Source: Tabrizicola thermarum
GTDB taxonomy: Bacteria; Pseudomonadota; Alphaproteobacteria; Rhodobacterales; Rhodobacteraceae
Assembly (NCBI RefSeq): GCF_003574395.1
Contig: NZ_QMJY01000077.1
Location: 1-64,000, forward strand
DNA: 64,000 bases
Reading direction: 5' to 3'
The notes beneath the pieces were generated by a model. That model saw only the letters and a program-made list of their open reading frames with translations. It was not told where the DNA came from and searched no databases. How positions within the stretch are numbered: the stretch's first letter is position 1; each line of letters starts with the position of its first letter. Made by a program: the position numbers and the translations under genes. Below, piece after piece: positions 1 through 8,994 of the stretch.

Positions 1-130
1 AGGCCCTCGCCGAGGAATTCGAAAAAACAACAACAACCGTTGCACTTGGAACTTGAGTTAACCAATCGTGAACGCCCACGGCCAACCCCTTGAAATCCCT
101 CACCCCGAAACCCGCGCCACACGCGGCGCG

Positions 131-1228
131 TCAGGCATTGAACAGGAAGTGCAGCACGTCCCCGTCCTTGACCTCGTAGGTCTTGCCCTCGACCCGGAAC
201 TTGCCCGCTTCCTTCGCCCCCGCCTCGCCCTTCCCGGCGATGTAGTCCTCGTAGGCGATGGTTTCGGCCCGGATGAAGCCCTTCTCGAAATCCCCGTGGA
301 TCACCCCCGCCGCCTGCGGCGCCAGCGTCCCCTTGGGGATCGTCCAGGCCCGCGCCTCCTTCGGCCCCACGGTGAAATAGGTCTGCAACCCCAGAAGCGC
401 ATAGCCCGCCTTGATCAGGCGATCCAGCCCCGCCTCCTTCAGCCCCATCTCCTCCAGGAACAGCTTCGCTTCCTCCTCGGGCAGCTGCGCCAGTTCCTCC
501 TCGATCCGGGCCGAGATCACCACCGAGGCCGCGCCCTGCGCCGCCGCCATCTCGGCCACCCGCGCCGACTGCGCGTTGCCCGAGGCCGCCGAGGCCTCCT
601 CGACGTTGCAGACATACAGCACCGGCTTCGCTGTCAGCAGCTGCAACATCCGCCACTGCTTCCTGTCCTCGTCCGCGATCTTCAGCGTCCGCGCGGGCCT
701 GCCTTCGTTCAGGGCCGCCAGAGCCGCCCGCAGCAGACGGTCCTGGTCCAGCACCTCCTGATCCCCGCCGCGCAGCTTTTTCCCCAGCGCGACCAGCCGC
801 CGCTCGATCGACTCCATGTCGGCCAGCATCAGTTCCGTCTCGATCGTCTCGGCATCGGCAACCGGGTCGATCCGGCCCTCGACATGGGTGATGTCTCCGT
901 CCTCGAAGCAGCGCAGCACATGGGCGATGGCGTCGCATTCGCGGATGTTGGCCAGGAACTGGTTGCCCAGCCCCTCGCCCTTCGACGCCCCCCGCACCAG
1001 CCCCGCGATGTCGACAAAGGTCATCCGCGTCGGGATGATCTGCTTCGACCCGGCAATGGCCGCAAGCTTCTCAAGCCGGGCATCGGGGACCGACACCTCG
1101 CCCACGTTGGGTTCGATGGTGCAGAACGGGAAGTTCGCCGCCTGCGCCGCCGCCGTCCGGGTCAGCGCGTTGAAGAGCGTGGACTTGCCCACATTCGGCA
1201 GCCCGACGATGCCCATCCTGAAACCCAT
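131..1228 (-). CDS. ychF: Redox-regulated ATPase/GTPase YchF (Obg family)
   Basis: A 365-residue cytosolic P-loop NTPase of the Obg/YchF family, which binds ribosomes and in other bacteria prefers ATP over GTP. The P-loop GLPNVGKST is at residues 9-17. The G3 motif reads DIAGL (73-77), with the hydrophobic residue after DxxG in place of glutamine that is typical of this group. A TGS-like domain occupies the last 80 residues and ends in HFLFNA. Length and architecture match the family. The ATG is preceded by a strong AGGAGG-type ribosome site on the minus strand. It is transcribed away from trpA, with a 119-base divergent spacer. Confidence 0.97.
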   Translation of the reverse strand: MGFRMGIVGLPNVGKSTLFNALTRTAAAQAANFPFCTIEPNVGEVSVPDARLEKLAAIAGSKQIIPTRMTFVDIAGLVRGASKGEGLGNQFLANIRECDAIAHVLRCFEDGDITHVEGRIDPVADAETIETELMLADMESIERRLVALGKKLRGGDQEVLDQDRLLRAALAALNEGRPARTLKIADEDRKQWRMLQLLTAKPVLYVCNVEEASAASGNAQSARVAEMAAAQGAASVVISARIEEELAQLPEEEAKLFLEEMGLKEAGLDRLIKAGYALLGLQTYFTVGPKEARAWTIPKGTLAPQAAGVIHGDFEKGFIRAETIAYEDYIAGKGEAGAKEAGKFRVEGKTYEVKDGDVLHFLFNA

Positions 1229-1347
1229 GTGACCCTCCTGTGGCGACAGGGGGCCTTCTACGGGCGCGGGACCCGAGGATCAAGCGGCCCCCATTGATTT
1301 CCGCTCGCCCCCCGTGGCAGATGGAGCCGTTGACAAGGGGGACCGCC

Positions 1348-2139
1348 ATGACACGGATCGACGACACCTTCGCCCGGCTGCGTGCGCAGGGCAAAAAGGC
1401 CTTCGTCGCCTATATCATGGGCGGCGACCCGGATGAGGCGACCAGCCTTGCCATCATGCAGGGCCTGCCCGCCGCCGGGGTCGATGTGATCGAACTGGGG
1501 ATGCCCTTCACCGATCCGATGGCCGATGGTCCCACGATCCAGGCCGCAGGCCAGCGCGCGCTGGAAGGCGGCATGACGATGGACAAGGTGCTGGCCATGG
1601 TCCGCGCCTTCCGCAAGGGCGACCAGACCACGCCGATCGTCCTGATGGGCTATTACAACCCGATCTATTCTCGCGGGGTCGACCGCTTTCTGAAGGACGC
1701 GACCGAGGCCGGGATCGACGGCCTCATCGTCGTGGACCTGCCGCCCGAGGAAGATGACGAGCTTTGCCTGCCCGCCCAGAAAGCGGGCCAGAACTTCATC
1801 CGCCTTGCCACGCCGACGACCGACGACAGGCGCCTGCCGAAGGTGCTTCAGAACACCTCGGGCTTCGTCTATTACGTCTCGATCACCGGGATCACCGGGG
1901 CTGCTGCCGCTCAGGCCTCCGACGTCGGGCCCGAGGTCGCGCGGATCAAGCGGTCGACCGACCTGCCGGTGATCGTGGGCTTCGGCATCTCCACGCCCGA
2001 GCAGGCGAAGGCCATCGCCTCGGTGGCCGATGGCTGCGTCGTCGGCTCGGCCATCGTCAAGGACATCGGCGCAGGCGTGCCGGTTGCCGAGGTTCTGGCC
2101 CGCGTCAAGGCGCTGTCCGACGGGGCACATTCGGCCTGA
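1348..2139 (+). CDS. trpA: Tryptophan synthase alpha chain
   Basis: A 263-residue TIM-barrel enzyme that cleaves indole-3-glycerol phosphate to indole and glyceraldehyde-3-phosphate and works as a complex with TrpB. The catalytic pair falls exactly at E49 (ELGMPFTDP) and D60 (MADGP), the positions used in the E. coli enzyme. The phosphate-binding region [10 protein letters not shown] is intact. I chose the ATG at 1348 because an AGGGGG sequence lies just upstream; longer in-frame extensions run into the ychF promoter region. trpB is not adjacent in this window, so trpA is at the end of, or separated from, the trp operon. Confidence 0.97.
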   Translation: MTRIDDTFARLRAQGKKAFVAYIMGGDPDEATSLAIMQGLPAAGVDVIELGMPFTDPMADGPTIQAAGQRALEGGMTMDKVLAMVRAFRKGDQTTPIVLMGYYNPIYSRGVDRFLKDATEAGIDGLIVVDLPPEEDDELCLPAQKAGQNFIRLATPTTDDRRLPKVLQNTSGFVYYVSITGITGAAAAQASDVGPEVARIKRSTDLPVIVGFGISTPEQAKAIASVADGCVVGSAIVKDIGAGVPVAEVLARVKALSDGAHSA

Positions 2140-2153
2140 CAGCGCGCGTCGCG

Positions 2154-2198
2154 CCGATCTCCTGCGGAAATCGGACCGGAACGCGTGCCGCGTTCCGG
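2154..2198. repeat. Twin-hairpin element A
   Basis: Two adjacent hairpins directly after trpA. The first (2154-2174) pairs CCGATCTCC with GGAAATCGG around a TGC loop, with one mismatch. The second (2176-2198) pairs CCGGAACGCG with CGCGTTCCGG perfectly around another TGC loop. No T-tract follows. The geometry matches four other twin or triple hairpins in this window, although here the loops are TGC instead of TTCGAA. It may act as a 3' end or transcript-stabilising structure for trpA. Confidence 0.6.
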
Positions 2199-2246
2199 CG
2201 CCCGGCCGGGCAAGGTCGCGGAAAGCGATGGACGGGACCGCGCCGC

Positions 2247-2269
2247 ATTGGTAACACGATCTTACCAAT
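2247..2269. promoter_or_regulatory. Inverted repeat before lldD, candidate GntR/LldR-type operator
   Basis: Perfect 8-base arms ATTGGTAA and TTACCAAT flank a 7-base spacer, and the site ends 20 bases before the lldD start codon. TTGGT/ACCAA half-sites are typical of FadR/LldR-type GntR regulators, although the classic LldR site has a much shorter spacer. Lactate-responsive control of lldD is an inference; no regulator gene lies next to it. Confidence 0.5.
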
Positions 2270-2289
2270 CTGCCGCAAGGGACCCGGCC

Positions 2290-3453
2290 ATGCCCGTCAT
2301 CACCTGCATCGAGGACCTCAAGCGCCTGCACCGCAAGCGCACCCCGAAGATGTTCTGGGACTATTGCGAAAGCGGCAGCTACACCGAACAGACCTTCCGC
2401 GAGAATACCTCGGACTTCGCGAAACTGCGCTTCCGCCAGCGCGTCGCCCGCGACCTGACCGGACGGGTGCTGGAGAGCACCATGGCCGGGCAGAAGGTCT
2501 CGATGCCGGTGGCGCTGGCGCCCGTCGGCTCGACCGGCATGCAGCACCCGGACGGCGAGATCCACGCCGCCCGCGCCGCCGCCAAGGCCGGGGTGCCCTT
2601 CACGCTGTCCACCATGTCGATCTGCTCCATCGAGGACGTGGCCGCCCACAGCCCCGAGCCGTTCTGGTTCCAGCTTTACGTGATGAGGGACGAGGATTTC
2701 GTCGATGCGATCATCGAACGCGCGCGGGCCGCGAAATGCTCGGCCCTCGTGCTGACGCTGGACCTTCAGATCCTGGGCCAGCGCCACAAGGACCTGAAGA
2801 ACGGCCTGACCTCGCCGCCAAGGCCCACGATCCCGAATCTGATCAACATCGCCAGCAAGCCGCGCTGGGCCTGGAACATGGCTCGGACCCCGCGGCGGCA
2901 GTTCCGCAACATCGTCGGCCATGTTAAGGGCGTGCAGAAACTGTCGGACCTGACTGCCTGGGCCAACGAACAGTTCGATCCCAAGCTCGACTGGTCCAAG
3001 GTCATCCGCATCCGCGACCAGTGGAAGGGCAAGTTCATCCTGAAGGGCGTGCTCGACCCCGAAGACGCGAAGATGGCCGCCGATGCGGGGGCCGATGCGG
3101 TGATCGTGTCGAACCACGGCGGGCGTCAGCTGGACGGGGCGCTGTCGTCGATCCGCATGCTGCCCTCCATCGTCCGCGCCATCGGCGACCGGACCGAGGT
3201 CTGGATGGATGGCGGCATCCGGTCGGGTCAGGACGTGCTGAAGGCGCTGTCCCTCGGCGCGAAAGGCACGATGATCGGCCGCGCCTATATCCATGGCCTT
3301 GGCGCAATGGGCGAGGCCGGGGTGAGCGCCGCGCTGGAGGTGATCCGCAAGGAGATGGACATCACCATGGCGCTGTGCGGCGAACGCGACGTGAAGAACA
3401 TGGGCCGCCACAACCTTCTGGTGCCCGAGGATTTCGAGGGCCGCTGGGCCTGA
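2290..3453 (+). CDS. lldD: FMN-dependent L-lactate dehydrogenase
   Basis: A 387-residue alpha-hydroxy-acid dehydrogenase that oxidises L-lactate to pyruvate and passes electrons to the membrane quinone pool. The active-site motif SNHGGRQLDG is at 274-283, with the catalytic base H276. The FMN-binding LAPVGSTGM region is near 77 and DGGIRSGQD lies toward the C-terminus. Full length for LldD. A membrane-associating loop is plausible around 170-210 (the NGLTSPPRPT region). It has a long inverted repeat immediately upstream and appears monocistronic. Other members of the family (glycolate or mandelate oxidases) are alternatives, but the overall sequence reads as LldD. Confidence 0.92.
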   Translation: MPVITCIEDLKRLHRKRTPKMFWDYCESGSYTEQTFRENTSDFAKLRFRQRVARDLTGRVLESTMAGQKVSMPVALAPVGSTGMQHPDGEIHAARAAAKAGVPFTLSTMSICSIEDVAAHSPEPFWFQLYVMRDEDFVDAIIERARAAKCSALVLTLDLQILGQRHKDLKNGLTSPPRPTIPNLINIASKPRWAWNMARTPRRQFRNIVGHVKGVQKLSDLTAWANEQFDPKLDWSKVIRIRDQWKGKFILKGVLDPEDAKMAADAGADAVIVSNHGGRQLDGALSSIRMLPSIVRAIGDRTEVWMDGGIRSGQDVLKALSLGAKGTMIGRAYIHGLGAMGEAGVSAALEVIRKEMDITMALCGERDVKNMGRHNLLVPEDFEGRWA

Positions 3454-3538
3454 AACCCCGCTCGTCCTCCGCCTTCGGCGTCTCCTCGCTGCCGTCCCGC
3501 GAAGAGACGGCGACCACTCAGGACGTGCTGCCGCTTGC

Positions 3539-3552
3539 AATTTGATCAAATT
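3539..3552. promoter_or_regulatory. Palindromic operator candidate shared with the gabT promoter
   Basis: AATTTGATCAAATT is a perfect 14-base palindrome located 39 bases before the aminotransferase start. A near copy, ATATGATCAAATAT, lies at 30846-30859 upstream of gabT. Both contain the core TGATCAAAT flanked by AT-rich bases in an otherwise GC-rich sequence. A common regulator of amine or GABA catabolism is an inference. Confidence 0.45.
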
Positions 3553-3590
3553 ACGGCATAAACGCAGCGACTGTTCCCGGGGCGCCCGCC

Positions 3591-4964
3591 ATGTCACTTG
3601 AAACCATCGCCGGAATTTCCACCGACCGTCTGGCCAGCTTTGCCCGGCGCGAGGCCGAGGTCTACGCCAGGGCCCGCCCCAAGGCCCTGAAAGCCTTGAA
3701 GGACGGTGCCGGCACCTTCCTTGGCGGCGTGCCGATGCACTGGATGGCCGACTGGCCGATGCCGCATCTGCCCGTGGTGGCGAAAGCCCGGGGCGCGCGG
3801 ATCGAGGATATCGACGGTCACACCCTCGACGACTTCTGCCTTGGCGACACCGGGTCGATGTTCGGCCACTCGCCGCCGCCCGTGGCGAAAGCCATCCGCG
3901 CCCAGGCCCGCCGCGGCCTGACCTACATGCTGCCCACCGAGGCCGCGCTTGAGGCTGGCCGCCTTCTGACCGACCGCTTCGGCCCCTTCCGCTGGCAGAT
4001 CGCCACCACCGCGACCGACGCCAACCGCTTTGCCCTGCGCGTCGCCCGCGCCATCACCGGCAAGCCCAAGGTCCTGGTCTTCAACGGCTGCTACCACGGC
4101 ACGGTGGACGATACCTTCGTCAGCCTGGAAAACGGCCGCACCGTGAACTCTCCCGGCCTTCTCGGCCAGGTGAACGACCTGACGCAGACCGCCGTCTGCG
4201 CCGAATTCAACGACCTCGCCTCGGTCGAGGCGGCGCTGGCCCAGGGCGATGTCGCCGCCATCCTGACCGAGCCGGTGATGACCAACTCCTGCATGGTGCT
4301 GCCAGAAGCCGGGTTCCACGACGGCCTGCGCCAGCTGTCGCGGAAATACGGCGCGCTGCTCATCATCGACGAGACGCATACCATCTCCTCCGGCCTTGGC
4401 GGCTATACCCGCGTCCACTCGCTGCGCCCCGACATCTTCGTCGTCGGGAAATGCGTGGCGGGCGGGATGCCCACCGCCGTCTGGGGCCTGACCGACGAGA
4501 CCGCAAGGCGCTATCACGAGGCGGACGCGAAACGCGAGCCCGGCCGCACCGGCATGGGCACCACGCTTTCCGCGAACCCGATGCAGTTCGCCTGCCTCGT
4601 CGCCACGCTGTCCGAGGTCATGACGCCCCAGAACTACGCCCATATGGAGAAGCTGGCCGAGCGTCTCTCGCACGGGCTGGCGAAGACCATCGACCGCCTC
4701 CGCGCCCCCTGGCATGTCGTCCGGGTCGGCGCGCGGGTGGAATTCATCTGCGCCCCCGGCCCGCTGCGCAATGGCACCGAGGCGGGCATGGCCCACCAGC
4801 CCCGGGTCGAGGCCGCGATCCACACCGGCCTCATCAACCGCGGCACGCTGATCGCGCCGTTCCACAACATGATGCTCATCAGCCCGGCGACGAGGAAGGC
4901 CCAGGTTGACAGGCTGATCGCAAACTTCGACACCATCCTGACCGACCTTTTCAAAGCAGCCTGA
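3591..4964 (+). CDS. Class III PLP-dependent aminotransferase
   Basis: A 457-residue fold-type I aminotransferase of the ornithine/GABA/glutamate-semialdehyde group. The PLP-contacting IIDETHT motif has D260, and the Schiff-base lysine is K287 in VVGKCVAGG. The NGCYHG stretch near 165 is the usual cofactor phosphate region. The gene ends two bases before the ATG of a glutamine-synthetase-family protein, so the two are almost certainly co-translated. Such pairs usually handle amines or amino acids through gamma-glutamylation and transamination. The exact substrate cannot be read from the sequence, and I would not call it glutamate-1-semialdehyde aminomutase despite the similarity. Confidence 0.85.
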   Translation: MSLETIAGISTDRLASFARREAEVYARARPKALKALKDGAGTFLGGVPMHWMADWPMPHLPVVAKARGARIEDIDGHTLDDFCLGDTGSMFGHSPPPVAKAIRAQARRGLTYMLPTEAALEAGRLLTDRFGPFRWQIATTATDANRFALRVARAITGKPKVLVFNGCYHGTVDDTFVSLENGRTVNSPGLLGQVNDLTQTAVCAEFNDLASVEAALAQGDVAAILTEPVMTNSCMVLPEAGFHDGLRQLSRKYGALLIIDETHTISSGLGGYTRVHSLRPDIFVVGKCVAGGMPTAVWGLTDETARRYHEADAKREPGRTGMGTTLSANPMQFACLVATLSEVMTPQNYAHMEKLAERLSHGLAKTIDRLRAPWHVVRVGARVEFICAPGPLRNGTEAGMAHQPRVEAAIHTGLINRGTLIAPFHNMMLISPATRKAQVDRLIANFDTILTDLFKAA

Positions 4965-4966
4965 AC

Positions 4967-6355
4967 ATGCCCCAGACCAGCCCCTCCGGGTCCACCCCAG
5001 CCGAGGCGGAAGCCTTTCTCGCGGCCCATCCCGAGATCGAGGCTTTTGACATTATCCTGCACGACGCCAACGGAATCGGCCGGGGAAAGATCATCCGGCG
5101 CCATGAGCTTTTGTCTTTTTACAACAACGGCCGTCATCTGCCGATTTCCATCCTCGGCCTCGACATCTGCGGCGAGGATGTGCATGAGACCGGCCTCATC
5201 TGGGATCAGGGCGACGGCGACCTGCGCGCCTGGCCGATCCCCGGCACGCTGAAGCCGCTGCACAACACGCAGCCCCCGCGCGGCGAGGTGTTCATGTCGA
5301 TGTACACCCTCGACGGCGCGCCGATGACCTCGGACCCCCGCCATGCCCTGCAACGGCAGGTGGACCTGCTGGCCGCCGAGGGCCTGCACCCCGCCGGGGC
5401 CTTTGAACTGGAATTCTTCCTTCTCGACCCCGAACGCGGCCCGGACGGCAAGATGCAGCCCGCCCGCGACGTGCTGGACCGCCGCTCAAGCCGCAAGACC
5501 GAGGTCTATTCGGTGGACCACCTGCACGGGATGCTGCCGCTCTTCTCCGACATCTATGCCGGGGCCGAGAAGGCCGGTATCAAGGCCGAGACGCTGATCT
5601 CCGAATACGCCCCCGGCCAGTATGAACTGACGTTGCATTACCGGACCGACGTGATGCAGGCCGCCGACGACCTGATGCGCCTGAAACGCATCGTCCGCGC
5701 CCAGGCCCGCGCCCATGGCGTCGTCGCCTGCTTCATGGCCAAGCCGAACGAGAACTACGCAGGCTCGGGCATGCATTTCCACGTCTCGCTGCTGGACGAC
5801 AGGGGCCAGAACGTCTTTGTCGAGGCCGAAGAGGGCAAGTGGAACCGCACGCTCCTGCACGCGCTCGGGGGCATGAAGCAGACCATGGGCGAATCGATGC
5901 TGGTCTTTGCGCCGCACGCCAACTCCTGGCGCCGCTTTGCCAACCAGTCCTACGCGCCGGTCAGCCCGACCTGGGGCGTCAACAACCGCTCGGTCGCGCT
6001 GCGGATTCCGGCGGGCGACATCAAGGCGCGGCGGATCGAGCACCGCCCCGCCGGAGTGGATGCGAACCCCTATCTCGTGGCGGCAACCGTGCTGGCCGGG
6101 ATCCGCAAGGGTCTGCGGGAAGGGATCGACCCCGGCCCGGAAACCACCGGCAACGGCTATGCCGACGAGGACAGCGCCGGCATCCCGACCGACTGGAAAT
6201 CCGCGATCGACGCCGCGAAACGCTCGGCCTTCCTGAAGGAGGCACTGGGCGAGGACATGCACCGCACCTTCACCGCGATCAAGGCGGCGGAATATGCCCG
6301 CGTGATGCGCACGGTCAGCGAGGTGGACTTCGACCTTTACCTGCACACGGTATGA
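4967..6355 (+). CDS. Glutamine synthetase family protein (PuuA-like ligase)
   Basis: A 462-residue member of the GlnA/PuuA superfamily, which makes gamma-glutamyl amides at the cost of ATP. Metal- and substrate-site motifs are visible: FELEFFLLD (the glutamate-rich strand), GSGMHFHVS (ATP/metal loop), NRSVALRIP and the RIEHRPAGVDANPY segment. The biosynthetic GlnA adenylylation loop is not evident, and the length and motifs resemble gamma-glutamylputrescine or gamma-glutamylanilide synthetases more than GlnA. Its ATG is two bases from the stop of the upstream aminotransferase, pointing to a shared amine-catabolic role. Confidence 0.85.
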   Translation: MPQTSPSGSTPAEAEAFLAAHPEIEAFDIILHDANGIGRGKIIRRHELLSFYNNGRHLPISILGLDICGEDVHETGLIWDQGDGDLRAWPIPGTLKPLHNTQPPRGEVFMSMYTLDGAPMTSDPRHALQRQVDLLAAEGLHPAGAFELEFFLLDPERGPDGKMQPARDVLDRRSSRKTEVYSVDHLHGMLPLFSDIYAGAEKAGIKAETLISEYAPGQYELTLHYRTDVMQAADDLMRLKRIVRAQARAHGVVACFMAKPNENYAGSGMHFHVSLLDDRGQNVFVEAEEGKWNRTLLHALGGMKQTMGESMLVFAPHANSWRRFANQSYAPVSPTWGVNNRSVALRIPAGDIKARRIEHRPAGVDANPYLVAATVLAGIRKGLREGIDPGPETTGNGYADEDSAGIPTDWKSAIDAAKRSAFLKEALGEDMHRTFTAIKAAEYARVMRTVSEVDFDLYLHTV

Positions 6356-6363
6356 TCGGCCGG

Positions 6364-6386
6364 GCAGGGCGCCCAGCGTGCCCTGC
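6364..6386 (+). terminator. Hairpin after the GS-family gene
   Basis: GCAGGGC and GCCCTGC form a perfect 7-bp stem around a 9-base loop, 9 bases after the stop codon. There is no clear T-run, so it may be a weak terminator or an RNA-stabilising 3' stem. Confidence 0.4.
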
Positions 6387-6456
6387 GATCATCCAGGCTT
6401 GAGCCCGGCCTCCCCCCGCGCTATCTGCACCGCGATCCCGACGCCCGGAGGCCTTG

Positions 6457-7758
6457 ATGCCCGTCTTCCTCACGACCGCCGATCCCGGCTTCGAGGCCGA
6501 CTTCCAGAGGCTTCTCGGACAGAAACGGGAAGAGGCCGAGGATGTCGATCAGGCCGTGGCCGCCATCATCGCCGATGTCCGCAACCGGGGCGACGCTGCG
6601 GTGATCGACCTTACCGCCCGCTTCGACCGGCTGACCCTGACGCCCGACAGGCTCGCGTTTTCGCCCGAGGAGATCGAGGCCGAGATCGCCAGGGTCTCGC
6701 CCGAGGACCGCGCGGCGCTGGAACTGGCGGCGGATCGCATCCGCTCATACCACGTCCGTCAGAAGCCGCAGGACGAAAGCTGGACCGACAGCACCGGGGC
6801 CACGCTCGGCTGGCGCTGGACGCCGGTGTCCGCTGCGGGGCTTTATGTGCCCGGGGGGCTGGCGTCCTATCCGTCGTCCGTCCTGATGAACGCGATCCCG
6901 GCCAAGGTGGCGGGGGTAGGGCGGCTGGTCATCGCCTGCCCGACGCCGGGCGGCGTGGTGAACCCGCTGGTCCTGCTGGCGGCCCGCATCGCCGGGGTGG
7001 ATCAGGTCTACCGGATCGGCGGGGCGCAGGCGATCGCGGCGCTGGCCTACGGGACCGAAACCATCGCCCCGGTGGACAAGATCACCGGCCCCGGCAACGC
7101 CTTCGTCGCCGCCGCCAAGCGCCGGGTCTTCGGGCGCGTCGGCATCGACATGATCGCCGGACCCTCGGAAATCCTGGTCATCGCCGATGCCGACAACGAC
7201 CCCGACTGGATCGCGCTTGACCTTCTGTCGCAGGCCGAACACGACGAAAGCGCGCAGTCGATCCTGGTCACGACCTCCGCCGCCTTCGGGCAGGCCGTGG
7301 CGGATGCCGTCGCCAGGCGCCTGGAAACGCTGGAGCGCCGCGCCATCGCCGGGGCCTCCTGGGCGCAGCACGGCGCGGTCATCGTCACGCGCGACCTGAC
7401 CGAGGCCGCCGAACTTTCCAACCGCGTCGCCCCCGAACACCTGGAGCTTTGCACCGCCGATCCCGAGGCGCTGGCGCGGCAGATCACCCACGCCGGCGCG
7501 ATCTTCCTGGGCCAGTACACGCCCGAGGCCATCGGCGACTATATCGGCGGTCCGAACCACGTCCTGCCCACCGCGCGGTCAGCCCGGTTCTCCAGCGGCC
7601 TCTCGGTGCTCGACTTCATGAAACGCACCACGCTGGCAAGGATGACGCCCGAGGCGCTGAAGGCCATCGGCCCGGCTGCCGAACGACTGGCCAGGTCGGA
7701 AAGCCTTGAGGCGCATGGGCTAAGCGTCCGCGCCCGGCTGGACCGGCTGAACGGCTGA
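6457..7758 (+). CDS. hisD: Histidinol dehydrogenase
   Basis: A 433-residue zinc enzyme catalysing the last two steps of histidine synthesis (histidinol to histidine). Zinc ligands appear at Q259 and H262 in SQAEHD, the numbering of the E. coli enzyme. The GGAQAIAALAYGT segment and the GPSEILV and PNHVLPT motifs are intact. I chose the ATG at 6457 over the TTG three bases earlier because GGAGG (6447-6451) is then 5 bases away. It starts a small conserved group with UPF0262 and a phosphatase, an arrangement common in alphaproteobacteria. Confidence 0.97.
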   Translation: MPVFLTTADPGFEADFQRLLGQKREEAEDVDQAVAAIIADVRNRGDAAVIDLTARFDRLTLTPDRLAFSPEEIEAEIARVSPEDRAALELAADRIRSYHVRQKPQDESWTDSTGATLGWRWTPVSAAGLYVPGGLASYPSSVLMNAIPAKVAGVGRLVIACPTPGGVVNPLVLLAARIAGVDQVYRIGGAQAIAALAYGTETIAPVDKITGPGNAFVAAAKRRVFGRVGIDMIAGPSEILVIADADNDPDWIALDLLSQAEHDESAQSILVTTSAAFGQAVADAVARRLETLERRAIAGASWAQHGAVIVTRDLTEAAELSNRVAPEHLELCTADPEALARQITHAGAIFLGQYTPEAIGDYIGGPNHVLPTARSARFSSGLSVLDFMKRTTLARMTPEALKAIGPAAERLARSESLEAHGLSVRARLDRLNG

Positions 7759-7911
7759 GCCTGCCGCTTGCCGGGGGCGGGGCAGACGGCGCAGCCCGCG
7801 CCCGTCGCGCCCCATCGGGCCGATTGCTTCCGCGGCCTGAACGCCCCCATCCCCGCTTGACCCACTGCCCCAAGGTCGGGCATCACGGGCGGACCCTTCG
7901 GAACACAGCCC

Positions 7912-8388
7912 ATGAACCGCATCTGCCAGATCGAGATCGACGAGAAAGGCCTCGCGCGCCCGACGCCCGAGATCGAACAGGAACGCCGCGTCGCGATCTA
8001 CGACCTGCTGGAGGAGAACAGCTTCACCCCCGCCGCCCGCCCCGACCGCGAGATGCCCGAAGGCCCCTACCGCGTGCTGCTGGCGATCCGCGACGGGCGG
8101 CTGGTCTTCGACATCGCCACCGAGGCAGGGGAAAAGGCGGCCGAGTTCCACCTCTCGCTTGGCCCCTTCCGCCAGGTGGTGAAGGACTACTTCCAGATCT
8201 GCGAGTCCTACTTCGACGCGGTGAAACGCCTGCCGCCCAGCCAGATCGAGGCGATCGACATGGCCCGTCGCGGCATCCACAACGAGGGCGCCTCGATCCT
8301 GCGCGAACGGCTCGAGGGCAAGGCCGAGGTCGATACCGACACCGCGCGGCGTCTGTTCACGCTGATCTGCGTGTTGCACTGGGGCTGA
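7912..8388 (+). CDS. UPF0262 family protein
   Basis: A 158-residue cytosolic protein of the alphaproteobacterial UPF0262 family, of unknown function. The sequence begins MNRICQIEIDE, and the DYFQICESYFDAVK and DMARRGIHNEGA stretches are family hallmarks. No transmembrane segment or signal peptide. It lies between hisD and a phosphatase gene whose start codon is only two bases downstream, so it is probably expressed with it. The 153-base gap after hisD contains no recognisable gene. Confidence 0.93.
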   Translation: MNRICQIEIDEKGLARPTPEIEQERRVAIYDLLEENSFTPAARPDREMPEGPYRVLLAIRDGRLVFDIATEAGEKAAEFHLSLGPFRQVVKDYFQICESYFDAVKRLPPSQIEAIDMARRGIHNEGASILRERLEGKAEVDTDTARRLFTLICVLHWG

Positions 8389-8390
8389 CG

Positions 8391-8855
8391 TTGGGCGACT
8401 TCCCCCAATCGGTGCTGTTCTGCTGCGACCACAACGCCGTGCGGTCCCCGATGGCCGAGGGGCTGATGAAGCAGATGTACGGCCAGCGCGCCTATGTCCA
8501 GTCGGCAGGCGTGAAGAACGACATGGAGATCGACGGCTTTTCTGTCGCGGTCTGCAAGGAACTGGGGATCGAGCTGTCCCGCCACCGCTCGCGGTCCTTC
8601 GAAGAGATGCAGGACTGGGGCGACGACCTGTCGCAGTTCGACCTCATCATCGCGCTGTCCCCGGCCAGCCAGCGCATGGCGCTGGAGCTGACCCGTTTCC
8701 ACCATCTCGAGATCGAATACTGGCCGATCCTGGACCCGACCGGCCTGGGCGAGACGCGCGAGGCGAAGCTGGCCGCCTACCGCCAGGCCCGCGACCAGAT
8801 CAGGGCGCGGATGCTGGAACGCTTCGGCCCGCCCACGGAAACCCCCGGGCGCTGA
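8391..8855 (+). CDS. Low-molecular-weight protein-tyrosine-phosphatase-like protein
   Basis: A 154-residue protein with the LMW-PTP fold. The phosphate loop is C12-D-H-N-A-V-R18 (C-x5-R, then SPMAEG), and the general-acid region ILDPTG is present near 112. Variants with CDHNAVRS are a distinct alphaproteobacterial branch often annotated as arsenate reductase-like, but nothing here points specifically to arsenate. The start is the TTG at 8391, two bases after the UPF0262 stop; an in-frame GTG at 8412 would cut close to the P-loop and is less likely. Confidence 0.85.
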   Translation: MGDFPQSVLFCCDHNAVRSPMAEGLMKQMYGQRAYVQSAGVKNDMEIDGFSVAVCKELGIELSRHRSRSFEEMQDWGDDLSQFDLIIALSPASQRMALELTRFHHLEIEYWPILDPTGLGETREAKLAAYRQARDQIRARMLERFGPPTETPGR

Positions 8856-8994
8856 CCCTTGGCGCAAGACGGGCCATGTCGCCCAGCCTGCTCGGCCGCG
8901 ATACCGACGATCCCGCCACGTTCCAGGGCAGGGCGCTCTCGATCCAGCCGGCCGCCGCAAGCACAGGCCCCGCGGCCTCGCGCCCCCCGACCCT

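Noticed and set aside
3-56. Open frame at the left edge ending in TGA, possibly the tail of an upstream gene
   Set aside because: Only 17 residues with a run of threonines are visible; nothing identifies a family, so it is not reported as a gene.
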